Of a DNA stretch of 23,779 nt, positions 7,685-15,599 are shown one piece after another. A model generated the notes under the pieces. The model did not search any database. It saw only the letters and a program-made list of their open reading frames with translations, and had not been told where the DNA came from. This DNA is from Flavobacteriaceae bacterium UBA3179 (lineage in GTDB: Bacteria; Bacteroidota; Bacteroidia; Flavobacteriales; Flavobacteriaceae). Where the stretch lies: the NCBI GenBank assembly GCA_002364245.1, contig DEXR01000017.1:13426-37204 (forward strand). The letters are read 5' to 3'. Both the position numbers and the translations under genes were made by a program. The stretch's first letter is position 1, and each line of letters starts with the position of its first letter.

Positions 7685-10600
7685 ATGTTAAATAAAATAT
7701 TATCAATTTCACTTCAAAACAGATTGCTCATTTTATTGGGAGCGGTTGCATTGAGCGTTTTGGGAATCTATTATGCGCGTACAATGAACGTGGACGTATT
7801 CCCAGACCTCACGGCACCTACGGTAACCATTCTTACCGAAGCCCACGGAATGGAATCTGAAGAAGTAGAGAAATTAGTGACCTATCAACTGGAAACTGCC
7901 TTAAACGGTTCGCCCAATGTAAGGCGAATTCGTTCCTCATCGGCGGCAGGTGTTTCCATTGTTTGGGTAGAATTTGAATGGGGAACGGATATTTACCGTG
8001 CCCGACAAATCGTGAGCGAACGTATCCCGATGGTACGAGAGAACCTACCCGAAGGCATAGGAGCACCAACGATGGCACCTATTTCATCCATTATGGGCGA
8101 AATAATGCTCTTGGGAGTGACATCAGACAGTCTTTCGCCGATGGAACTGCGAACCTTATCCGACTGGACAATCAGACCTCGCATAAAAGCCATTGGCGGT
8201 ATTGCAAATGTGGTGGTCATTGGCGGCGATTACAAGCAATACCAAGTATTTGCCAATCCCGAAAAGATGAAGTATTACGACGTAAGCCTATCAGAATTGG
8301 TAGAACACGTTAGGGAGGCTAACGAAAATGCCCCTGGCGGTATTATAAACCAATATGGCAATCAATACATCATTAAAGGAAGCGGTAGAGCCTATGTGCT
8401 GGAAGACTTGCAGGAAGCGGTTCTAAAGCAAGTAAACGGCCAGACCATAAAGATTAAGGATGTGGCCACGGTACAAGTAGGAGCTGCCGATAAAATTGGC
8501 GATGGCTCGTTAAACGCAAATCCCGCTGTGATTCTGACCATTTCTAAACAGCCCGATGTAAACACCTTGGAGCTGACAGACCGCTTGGATGAAGCGATTG
8601 CTGATTTAGAATCCTCATTGCCAAACGGGGTCAACATCAAAAGTCAAATCTTTAGACAATCCGATTTTATTGATGCTTCTATTAGTAATCTAAATATGAC
8701 CCTTTTAGAAGGTGCATTTTTTGTAATGATTATCCTTTTCATCTTTCTGATGAACTGGAGAACTACCGTTATTTCCTTGCTGGCTATTCCTATTTCATTA
8801 TTGGTTTCCATCATCATATTAAAATGGTTGGGTTACACCATAAATACAATGAGTTTGGGTGGTATGGCCATTGCTATAGGTGCGCTGGTAGATGATGCCA
8901 TCATCGATGTGGAAAATGTGTATAAACGCTTGCGCGAAAATATCAGAAAACCGAAAACAGAGCGGGAATCGACCATAAAAGTAGTACGTGATGCTTCGGT
9001 AGAGATACGAAGTTCCATTATCATCGCTACCTTAATTATTATTGTATCATTTGTGCCCTTGTTCTTTTTAAGCGGAATGGAAGGTCGCTTGTTGCAACCG
9101 CTGGGAATAACCTTTGTAACATCAGTATTGACCTCATTGGTAGTTGCCGTGACGGTCACGCCTATTCTGTGTTCCTATTTATTGAACAATGAAAAGCTTT
9201 TGAACAAGCAGGCTGAAGGTACACGCGTGGAGCGATGGCTACAAAGACGGTATGGAGCTCTTTTGGAACGTGTAACCAGAATACCCAAAACCATTATAGG
9301 CGTAACCGTGATTGCCTTTCTGTTAAGTCTGTTGGTTGTCACACAATTAGGGCGGAGTTTTCTTCCTGAATTCAACGAAGGCTCTTTGGTAATTAGTGTT
9401 GTCGGTCCCCCGGGAATGTCTTTGGAAGAAAGCAACAAGACAGGTAAATTAATCGAGACTATACTATTGGATATGCCCGAAGTAGAGGTCGTTACCCGAA
9501 GACAAGGCCGTGCCGAACTGGACGAACACGCGCAAGGTGTCAATGCTTCTGAAATTGATGTGCCTTTTGTCCTTGAGGACAAAACAAAAGAAGAGTTCTT
9601 TGAGGAAGTCCGAAACAAATTGAGCGTTGCACCAGGTGTCAATATTACCTTGGGACAACCCATCGCCCACCGTATTGACCATATGCTTTCCGGAACACGC
9701 GCCAATATTGCCATCAAGATATTTGGTTCAGATTTACAACAACTATTTGAAGTAGGCAAAAGCGTGGAACAGAACATCAAGGACATTGATGGATTGGCAG
9801 ATGTTGCGGTTGACCAACAAATTGAAGTACCGCAAATACGCATCAAACCCAAACGCCAGATTTTGTCGGCTTATGGAATGACGGTGGGTAATCTTATGGA
9901 ACAAGTGGATATCGCTTTTGCGGGAGAAGAAGCGGGCGAGATTTATGAAGGACAGCAATATTTTGATTTGGTGGTCCGTTACGAAAAACCGTTTCGCGAC
10001 AATATTGAGAACATCAATAAGACCTTGATCAGTTTACCGAATAGAGGACAGACCACGTTAGGCGAATTGGCTACGGTACAATCCGTGAGTAGTCCAAATA
10101 CCATCAATCGGGAAGATGTGCAACGAAAGATTGTGGTAGCCGCCAATGTACAGGGCAGGGATTTGCGTGGTGCGGTAAACGAAATAAAGGAAGTTGTGGC
10201 CAATAACGTGAATATGCCAGAAGGCTACCGTGTGCAATATGGTGGACAGTTTGAAAGTGAATCCAAGGCATCACAACTACTCTTGATAACGGCTATCATC
10301 GCCATAGCCATTATTTTCTTGTTATTGTATTATGAATTCAAGGATGTAAAACTGGCGTTTGTAGTGTTGATTAATTTACCGCTGGCATTAATTGGCGGCA
10401 TCTTAATTGTCTATTTCACATCAGGCATCATCAGCATAGCTGCGACCATTGGATTTATTAGTCTTTTTGGGATAGCAACACGTAACGGTATTTTATTGGT
10501 TTCTCGTTATGAAGATTTGCGAAAAGAAGGAATCCAAGGCTTTCAATTGATAAAGAAAGGAGCATTAGATAGATTGAACCCTATACTGATGACCGCCTTT

Positions 10601-10768
10601 ACCACAGGTTTGGCCCTGATTCCGTTGGCCTTAAAAGGTGGCGAACCAGGTAGTGAAATTCAGAGCCCTATGGCAGTTGTGATTTTGGGTGGTTTGCTTT
10701 CAGCTACTATTTTGAACTTGGTGGTAATTCCTTGTGTGTATCAGTTGGTTATGAAAAAGGAAAAATAG
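7685..10768 (+). CDS. HME-family RND heavy-metal efflux pump (CzcA/CusA-like)
   Basis: At 1027 residues this is full length for the family. It has the 12-helix, two-large-periplasmic-loop layout of heavy-metal-efflux RND pumps, inner-membrane proton antiporters that eject metal from the periplasm. The N-terminal hallmark DVFPDLTAP is present. The helix-4 proton-relay signature reads IAIGALVDDAIIDVEN, with D403, D404, D408 and E410; the double Asp differs from CusA (VDAA) and CzcA of Cupriavidus (VDGA). In the porter domain the position that aligns by eye with the Cu-binding Met of CusA (RIDMLxTG) is His666 in HRIDHMLSG, followed by M667. This argues for divalent cations such as Zn2+, Co2+ or Cd2+ rather than Cu+/Ag+. 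It is the last gene of the efflux operon, ahead of a strong terminator. Confidence 0.93.
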   Translation: MLNKILSISLQNRLLILLGAVALSVLGIYYARTMNVDVFPDLTAPTVTILTEAHGMESEEVEKLVTYQLETALNGSPNVRRIRSSSAAGVSIVWVEFEWGTDIYRARQIVSERIPMVRENLPEGIGAPTMAPISSIMGEIMLLGVTSDSLSPMELRTLSDWTIRPRIKAIGGIANVVVIGGDYKQYQVFANPEKMKYYDVSLSELVEHVREANENAPGGIINQYGNQYIIKGSGRAYVLEDLQEAVLKQVNGQTIKIKDVATVQVGAADKIGDGSLNANPAVILTISKQPDVNTLELTDRLDEAIADLESSLPNGVNIKSQIFRQSDFIDASISNLNMTLLEGAFFVMIILFIFLMNWRTTVISLLAIPISLLVSIIILKWLGYTINTMSLGGMAIAIGALVDDAIIDVENVYKRLRENIRKPKTERESTIKVVRDASVEIRSSIIIATLIIIVSFVPLFFLSGMEGRLLQPLGITFVTSVLTSLVVAVTVTPILCSYLLNNEKLLNKQAEGTRVERWLQRRYGALLERVTRIPKTIIGVTVIAFLLSLLVVTQLGRSFLPEFNEGSLVISVVGPPGMSLEESNKTGKLIETILLDMPEVEVVTRRQGRAELDEHAQGVNASEIDVPFVLEDKTKEEFFEEVRNKLSVAPGVNITLGQPIAHRIDHMLSGTRANIAIKIFGSDLQQLFEVGKSVEQNIKDIDGLADVAVDQQIEVPQIRIKPKRQILSAYGMTVGNLMEQVDIAFAGEEAGEIYEGQQYFDLVVRYEKPFRDNIENINKTLISLPNRGQTTLGELATVQSVSSPNTINREDVQRKIVVAANVQGRDLRGAVNEIKEVVANNVNMPEGYRVQYGGQFESESKASQLLLITAIIAIAIIFLLLYYEFKDVKLAFVVLINLPLALIGGILIVYFTSGIISIAATIGFISLFGIATRNGILLVSRYEDLRKEGIQGFQLIKKGALDRLNPILMTAFTTGLALIPLALKGGEPGSEIQSPMAVVILGGLLSATILNLVVIPCVYQLVMKKEK

Positions 10769-10784
10769 CAAACGAATTACAACT

Positions 10785-10818
10785 AAAAACCTTCTTACTA
10801 TGGTAGGAAGGTTTTTTT
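10785..10818 (+). terminator. Rho-independent terminator after the RND pump gene
   Basis: The arms AACCTTCTTAC (10788-10798) and GTAGGAAGGTT (10803-10813) form an 11-bp stem with one U-G pair and a TATG loop. Preceding A residues can pair with the T-tract that runs to 10818. It lies 17 bases beyond the pump stop codon and closes the metal-resistance block. Confidence 0.9.
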
Positions 10819-10837
10819 ATGTATTAATTTTATAGTT

Positions 10838-10908
10838 CCACTCAGCCCATTCCCTTTATTTCGTGAAAAACTACATTCCCGTGCCAAAATCGTGAATTAA
10901 ATTCGCTT
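10838..10908 (+). repeat. Left imperfect direct repeat (copy A) bracketing the cargo island
   Basis: Three blocks recur in the same order at 17300-17494. They are 10838-10854 (16/17 identical to 17300-17316), 10858-10870 (12/13 identical to 17360-17372) and 10871-10908 (35/38 identical to 17457-17494). Copy A is contracted (71 versus 195 bases) because the spacers between blocks are missing. The two copies bracket the nuclease-to-UPF0489 gene set. Confidence 0.85.
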
Positions 10909-10923
10909 GAAATCCGTCTTATT

Positions 10924-10969
10924 TTTCACAAAGTCTATTTGTTTTTTAATTCAGTTATATTGTGTGAAA
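10924..10969 (+). promoter_or_regulatory. Inverted repeat in the upstream region of the nuclease gene
   Basis: TTTCACA (10924-10930) and TGTGAAA (10963-10969) are perfect inverted 7-mers. They flank TTTG (10938-10941) and TATATTG (10956-10962), which resemble a degenerate Bacteroidetes promoter with a short 14-base spacing. The right half-site ends 11 bases before the ATG. Possible operator/promoter; tentative. Confidence 0.3.
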
Positions 10970-10980
10970 TTTTAGCTTAA

Positions 10981-11391
10981 ATGGAAAAACTAACGGAAAA
11001 TAAAACCATTGAATTACTGATGCCTCATTTGGTTCAACAAGGCTATGAGATAGAGAGTTATTGCTTGGGCCAAACGAGAGGATATGATATTGTAGCTGTT
11101 AAGAATGGCAAAAAATTATTAATTGAGGTAAAAGGTGCAAAAGCACATAAGGATTCGCCAACAAAGCGACGAGATTATTTCAACTCTGGACAGATTAAAA
11201 CTCATTTGGGTAAAGCAATTATTAAATGCTTAGAAACCAAAGTTGCGTTCCCAAATGCAAAAATTGCCATTGCGCATCCCGAGGATGAACAAATAAGAAA
11301 AGCAATAGCCAGTATTATTCCAGAGCTCAATAAGATAGGTATACAGCATTATTGGGTTAATGCTAATGGAACGGTAACCCTTGAAAAATAG
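10981..11391 (+). CDS. PD-(D/E)XK-type nuclease-like protein
   Basis: The 136-residue soluble protein has the core signature of the restriction-endonuclease-like fold. GYDIVAV has D36, a short turn follows, then LLIEVKG with E49 and K51, giving the D...ExK metal-binding triad. A preceding helix contains further acidic residues, and after the core a GQIKTHLGKA helix (Q71) resembles the Q-containing helix of many small PD-(D/E)XK families. It is the size of a single catalytic domain with no fused DNA-recognition domain. The next gene starts about 18 bases downstream and looks like a DNA-glycosylase-fold protein, so the two probably act together on DNA. Restriction-like defence, Holliday-junction cleavage or DNA repair are all possible. 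Fold call is moderately sure; function inferred. Confidence 0.65.
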   Translation: MEKLTENKTIELLMPHLVQQGYEIESYCLGQTRGYDIVAVKNGKKLLIEVKGAKAHKDSPTKRRDYFNSGQIKTHLGKAIIKCLETKVAFPNAKIAIAHPEDEQIRKAIASIIPELNKIGIQHYWVNANGTVTLEK

Positions 11392-11409
11392 TTGATTTTG
11401 AATACAACA

Positions 11410-12153
11410 ATGAATTCCAAATTATCTTCTTTATTGCATTTCTTGAATGAGAACAGATATTATAATAAAAGGCTTCAGTCAAATTCTTATAACCGGTTTT
11501 TAGCGCCGTTCGATTCACTCGAAGATAAATTGTATTCAATTCTTCATCACGTAGCGAATACACAAAGCCAACCTAAAATTGACTTACTTGCACCTTTTTT
11601 TCAGAAAGTATATTCGAATAAATTACAGCTTCATAGTTTTAAGGCATTCATCGATTTTCTAACAGATAAAGAAAATGGTGCCTATAATTATGAATCTCTT
11701 TACTATGGTATGTTGAGACAAAAAGGATGGGGCAACAAAACATCTGCCTTATTTACCAAAACCATTTATCATTTACATAATGGTAAGTATGGATTTCAAA
11801 ATTCAATATGGGACGATGCGCCGAAAATCATTGACAAAGAAGAAAAAATCTTCTTACCTGTCGATGCTGTAATTGAAGCAATTTTCCATCGTATTGACCC
11901 AACAATTAAATGGAATTTCCATAAAATTAATAAACTGCTACAGCATAATTATTCTTCTGAAGAAATGGAAGTTTGGGACGACCTTTGGTTCTGGGGATTT
12001 ATAAATCAACGTGGTTCTGGTCTAACAAGAGAATTTGTTTGGAACGAATCCAAATATTGGGCATTACTTGAGACTGAAAAGAATAGTGTTGTGATTGAAG
12101 AGATAAAATTGAAATCGTTGCAATTCCTTTCCTTATTGAACCCAAAACAGTAA
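11410..12153 (+). CDS. Unknown protein with HhH-GPD DNA glycosylase-like core
   Basis: The ATG at 11410 gives 247 residues; a TTG directly after the upstream stop (11392) would add six. I do not recognise a named family. The segment RQKGWGNKTSALFTK (103-117) resembles the helix-hairpin-helix of base-excision glycosylases (consensus LPGVGxKTA), with K110 at the catalytic-lysine position. PVDAVIEAIFHRI (150-162) resembles the following PVDxHVxRxxxR helix, with D152 at the catalytic-aspartate position. K-to-D spacing is 42, against 18-19 in Nth and OGG1, implying an insertion of about 23 residues. The C-terminal part (WDDLWFWGF, then GSG) is Trp-rich. It pairs with the upstream nuclease-like gene. 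If correct, it would flip and excise modified bases; the call is a hypothesis. Confidence 0.45.
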   Translation: MNSKLSSLLHFLNENRYYNKRLQSNSYNRFLAPFDSLEDKLYSILHHVANTQSQPKIDLLAPFFQKVYSNKLQLHSFKAFIDFLTDKENGAYNYESLYYGMLRQKGWGNKTSALFTKTIYHLHNGKYGFQNSIWDDAPKIIDKEEKIFLPVDAVIEAIFHRIDPTIKWNFHKINKLLQHNYSSEEMEVWDDLWFWGFINQRGSGLTREFVWNESKYWALLETEKNSVVIEEIKLKSLQFLSLLNPKQ

Positions 12154-12220
12154 CATATGTATTTGCTATTATCATATTCTAAGTTTGTCTGAATTTAGAT
12201 AGGTTTAATTTCCAATTATT

Positions 12221-12284
12221 ACCACTTAATCTATATAGTGGCAACAATTTGTTTTCAAATATTCGCCACTTTTTTGTATTTTTG
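12221..12284 (+). promoter_or_regulatory. Candidate promoter/operator of the AbiE-like operon
   Basis: Three half-sites sharing CCACT are clustered: CCACT at 12222-12226, its inverse AGTGG at 12237-12241, and CCACT at 12266-12270. They sit just upstream of TATTTTTG (12277-12284), an exact TAnnTTTG -7 box 21 bases before the ATG. A TTTG at 12248-12251 could be a -33 box, but the 25-base spacing is long. AbiEi antitoxins are known to repress their own promoters through inverted repeats, so this is a plausible autoregulatory site. Confidence 0.4.
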
Positions 12285-12305
12285 GCAAAGTTTTGATTTT
12301 TAACT

Positions 12306-13073
12306 ATGCCAAAGATTATTGAAAATAAACTGATAGAAGCTTTCAAAGACCGTAGTTCTTTTGATAGGGATGCGCTATATAACTTCTACCTGGATTTCGA
12401 ACCGGATCTAAAAGAAAGTACATTTAGTTGGCGAATTTATGACCTGAAGAAAAAGGACATAATTAAAACCATTGGTCGTGGACTTTATGTTATTTCCTAT
12501 AAACCTAAATATAAACCTCTTCTATCAGATAGTGTGTTCAAGATAGCCCGTAAAACCAATGAGCGTTTTGAAGACATAAAATATGCCATTTGGGAAACCC
12601 AATGGCTCAATGAGTTTTCTCAGCACCAGACGTCAAATCAAATGATTGTCGTCGAAGTAGAAAAAGAATTTGTAGACTCACTCTATTACTACCTAAATGA
12701 TAATCTAAGAATGGATTTTTTCCTAAATCCAGATGAAAAGGAAATTCAATTCTATATTTCAGAAAGTAACGTGCCAGTTATTATTAAACGTTTGGTGACA
12801 AGGGCACCCATACAAAAAATAAAAAATAAAAAAGCGGTAGTGCCCATTGCAACACTTGAAAAGATTATGGTGGACCTGTTTGCAGATGAAACTCTGCTAC
12901 ATTTTTACCAAGGTTCTGAAATGGTAAACATCTACGAGAAAATAATTGATAGATATAGCATCAATTTTACAAAGTTGTTCAGCTATGCCAAGCGAAGAAA
13001 AAAAGAACAGGAAATAAAGCAGTTTATAAGCAACAACATTCCAAATTTTTTAGAAGATATTCAATATGATTAA
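12306..13073 (+). CDS. AbiEi-like antitoxin (winged-helix transcriptional regulator)
   Basis: The 255-residue protein has an N-terminal winged-helix segment (about 1-62). Its ending IYDLKKKDIIKTIGRGLYVI is the usual layout of AbiEi-type antitoxins, where the wing ends in rGlY. The C-terminal part (about 80-255) has mixed strands and helices with a PIATLEKIMVDLFADE stretch similar to the AbiEi C-terminal domain. It overlaps by 8 bases (ATGATTAA) with the nucleotidyltransferase gene, so translation is probably coupled. As a type IV antitoxin it would neutralise the partner's effect without stable binding and repress the shared promoter. The half-sites upstream fit that role. The pairing carries much of the weight of the call, because the sequence itself is divergent. 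Confidence 0.7.
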   Translation: MPKIIENKLIEAFKDRSSFDRDALYNFYLDFEPDLKESTFSWRIYDLKKKDIIKTIGRGLYVISYKPKYKPLLSDSVFKIARKTNERFEDIKYAIWETQWLNEFSQHQTSNQMIVVEVEKEFVDSLYYYLNDNLRMDFFLNPDEKEIQFYISESNVPVIIKRLVTRAPIQKIKNKKAVVPIATLEKIMVDLFADETLLHFYQGSEMVNIYEKIIDRYSINFTKLFSYAKRRKKEQEIKQFISNNIPNFLEDIQYD

Positions 13074-14169
13074 CAACAAAAGTTTTGAAAAGGAATGGCT
13101 GAATGGCTTCCGTGCAAAAAAGGAACATAAGGGAATCGATGTAACCATTCTGGAAAAAATGGTTCACGCACTATCATTACTCGAACATTTAAAAGTTTCA
13201 GGACTCGATTTTGTTTTCAAAGGGGGAACATCACTTGTGCTTTTGCTAAAAGAAGGGAACCGATTTTCTATTGATATCGATATTATTTCGAGCGTTGAGC
13301 GTGATAAATTAGAAGAAATTTTGGATGCAGTTGTAGCCAATTCACATTTCAAAAAGCACGTGCTTAATGAGCATAGAAGTTATAAGGAAGGTGTTCCAAA
13401 GGCACATTACACCTTTGAGTTCGAGTCGGTATATAATCCAAACGTTCCTGGAACCATTCTTTTGGATATCCTTTTTGACAGTCCGCACTATCCAGAACTT
13501 ATAGAATCGCCCATTGAAACACCTTGGCTGTCAATCGATGGAACTGCTACAACGATTACTACGCCTTCGGTAAACGCTATTTGTGGCGATAAGCTAACAG
13601 CTTTTGCACCAGATACCATAGGCATACCATACTACAAAGGCGACCAGTTATTTGCAATGGAAATCTGCAAGCAATTGTTCGACTTGGGAAAACTTTTTGA
13701 AAATATTACTGATGTAGCAATGGTAAAGAAAAGTTTTTCAGCTTTCGCGAAAGCAGAACTATCCTATCGAAGTTCAGACAAGGATTTTAGTAAAAGGAAA
13801 CTCAATGAAAAGGATGTGCTATGGGATTCCATAAATACCTGTGCTATTATGGCAAGACGAGAACGTAACCCAACCGCTGAAAAGAAAAAGAAATTTGCAG
13901 ATTTAAGCTCTGGCATACGAAGCTTTGGTAGCGCATTTTTAATGACAGGACATTTTAGGATTGAAGAAGCATTGGCAGCTTCGGCCAAAGTAGCCTATTT
14001 GAATGCTATTATTCTACAAAAAGAGGATGTTGAAATAGAATATTATGAGAATCAGGATACAAAGGAATTGGTTATTAAAAATCCAGATTGGGCCTTTTTG
14101 AACAGATTAAAACGCCAACCCGATAAATCTATATTTTATTATTGGTACAAGGTGGTAGAACTATTGTAA
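13066..14169 (+). CDS. AbiEii/AbiGii-family nucleotidyltransferase toxin
   Basis: The 367-residue protein has the family nucleotidyltransferase core. DFVFKGGTSLVLL (about 48-60) carries K52 and the GG(T)S loop, then FSIDIDI carries D70 and D72, the metal-binding DxD pair. The middle contains GDKLTAFAPDTIGIP, the conserved KLTALxPxTIG region of AbiEii toxins. Relatives such as MenT transfer nucleotides to tRNA acceptor ends and arrest growth, giving abortive phage defence. Both catalytic motifs look intact. It overlaps the antitoxin gene by 8 bases and is followed after only 10 bases by the membrane-protein gene, so the TA pair forms the front of a longer operon. A 14-bp perfect palindrome lies within it (13741-13754). 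Confidence 0.88.
   Translation: MINNKSFEKEWLNGFRAKKEHKGIDVTILEKMVHALSLLEHLKVSGLDFVFKGGTSLVLLLKEGNRFSIDIDIISSVERDKLEEILDAVVANSHFKKHVLNEHRSYKEGVPKAHYTFEFESVYNPNVPGTILLDILFDSPHYPELIESPIETPWLSIDGTATTITTPSVNAICGDKLTAFAPDTIGIPYYKGDQLFAMEICKQLFDLGKLFENITDVAMVKKSFSAFAKAELSYRSSDKDFSKRKLNEKDVLWDSINTCAIMARRERNPTAEKKKKFADLSSGIRSFGSAFLMTGHFRIEEALAASAKVAYLNAIILQKEDVEIEYYENQDTKELVIKNPDWAFLNRLKRQPDKSIFYYWYKVVELL
13741..13754 (+). repeat. Perfect palindrome GCTTTCGCGAAAGC inside a coding sequence
   Basis: This is a 14-bp perfect palindrome. Close variants occur at 6910-6925 (CGCTTCCGCGAAAGCG), 19839-19853 (CGCTTTCGCGAAAAG) and 20631-20644 (TTTTCGCGAAAGCG). All lie within genes. Confidence 0.8.
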
Positions 14170-14179
14170 ATTAATGTGA

Positions 14180-15598
14180 ATGGAATTAAAGTATATTATA
14201 GAAATCTGTGTCGCTATCGACATCGCAATTTTGGGTATAGCATATCCTATTATCGTGGATAAAATATCCAATATAGGTCACAAGTTTTCATCAAACTATC
14301 TGGCTAATGCTTTTGAAAATGAATTTCCGCAGACAAAACTTTTTGGGATATTTCCCGGAAGGTCAAGAAGAATAACAGTATTTGAATGGGTTTTGTTCTT
14401 TACAATCGGCTCTTTTATATTCTTAATATTAGACCGTGAACCACTTTTTTGGAAGGATAGTTGGATGATGCAAAACTCAGCAAAACTTCTGACGCTATTC
14501 TTAACAGTATCATTGGTTGTCATTTTTATTATTTGGTTAGATAAGGTTTCGCTGTACAATGGCAAGTCCACACGTTTGCTTACCTATATAATTTCCGAAT
14601 ACCGAAAGCTAAAAAAAGGCCAAGATGGCAATTACCATTTCAAGATTATTAACGAACTGGCAATATTTGCCATTAGGACACAGGATAAAGGTTTAGAAGA
14701 AACATTGGTTAATTTCTACACGGAAGAATTCAATAATTACCGTGCTAACTTCATTAGACCAAGAGAGGAAGAAAAACCAGATGGATTTGAAAACTTTAAA
14801 GTTGAGTTTAATCACGAGTTCCACTATGGTATCAGGGAAATCATTAGAGAAGTTGCCAAAGGTAGAAATGAAGACTTACAAAGTCTCGAATATTTTGTTG
14901 TAAGTGGCGTATGGTTAATGGGACAAGGTATTTTTGAAACACCCATCTCAAATGACACCTATAAAGAACTTTGGCGCAATGTTGTACTTATATCAAACAA
15001 TCCCAAATTTGTAGGTAACTATTGGGGTACGGCACATCAATATTTTAATTTTGGATTGCAACGAGTCTATGGCACAGATTACAGTTTTGAGACTAAAAAA
15101 TATGATAACCAGTCGTTAATAGATAAAAGAGACAACGAAAGAAAACGTTTTTTTGAGTTTCACTTGGCATTAGGAGGCTTATTAATATATCAGAAAAACT
15201 ATGAAGCACTTAAAACGCTGTTTACATACACACAACACCAGCCACCTAAATATGTTCTGCTGCCTAATAATATGACCGAGATTTTTACGTGGTTCAGTAG
15301 CTTTAAAGACGAGTTTGGGAGAGGTTATTACCCTATTGATTTATCATACCCTTTCCCAGGATTGGATAATTTAGGGAACAGAAGGCGTGTTACATTCTAC
15401 ATCTGTCAGTATTTGACATTGCTTTTTCTAAGGCAGTTTAAATTGCCAAAATACAATACCTACGATAACTTCACAGGACAACCTACTTTACCACAAGCCG
15501 AAGTGTTAGAACTATTACGATGGCAAGAATCCATAAATTATTTCAGGTTTTGTTTAAAAAAGGTGTTGAAAGATGAAAATCTCTTAAATACAATATGA
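14180..15598 (+). CDS. Unknown membrane protein with three N-terminal helices and large soluble domain
   Basis: The protein has 472 residues and belongs to no family I recognise. Three hydrophobic helices are visible at about 4-25, 66-84 and 102-120. A basic loop between helices 1 and 2 (PGRSRR near 59-64) suggests that loop is cytoplasmic. Residues 121-472 form a long, mostly helical soluble domain with many aromatic and charged residues and no catalytic signature I can identify. The ATG at 14180 is the first in frame and lies 10 bases past the toxin-gene stop. The stop is one base before the next ATG, so translation with the next two genes is probably coupled. In defence operons such proteins can be membrane effectors or sensors, but nothing here proves that. 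Confidence 0.75.
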   Translation: MELKYIIEICVAIDIAILGIAYPIIVDKISNIGHKFSSNYLANAFENEFPQTKLFGIFPGRSRRITVFEWVLFFTIGSFIFLILDREPLFWKDSWMMQNSAKLLTLFLTVSLVVIFIIWLDKVSLYNGKSTRLLTYIISEYRKLKKGQDGNYHFKIINELAIFAIRTQDKGLEETLVNFYTEEFNNYRANFIRPREEEKPDGFENFKVEFNHEFHYGIREIIREVAKGRNEDLQSLEYFVVSGVWLMGQGIFETPISNDTYKELWRNVVLISNNPKFVGNYWGTAHQYFNFGLQRVYGTDYSFETKKYDNQSLIDKRDNERKRFFEFHLALGGLLIYQKNYEALKTLFTYTQHQPPKYVLLPNNMTEIFTWFSSFKDEFGRGYYPIDLSYPFPGLDNLGNRRRVTFYICQYLTLLFLRQFKLPKYNTYDNFTGQPTLPQAEVLELLRWQESINYFRFCLKKVLKDENLLNTI

Positions 15599-15599
15599 T

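Noticed and set aside
9175..9852. Long minus-strand open frame (225 codons) inside the RND pump gene
   Set aside because: It lies wholly antisense to a well-conserved pump gene, its translation is Ser/Thr-rich and low in recognisable motifs, and no independent signals are seen.
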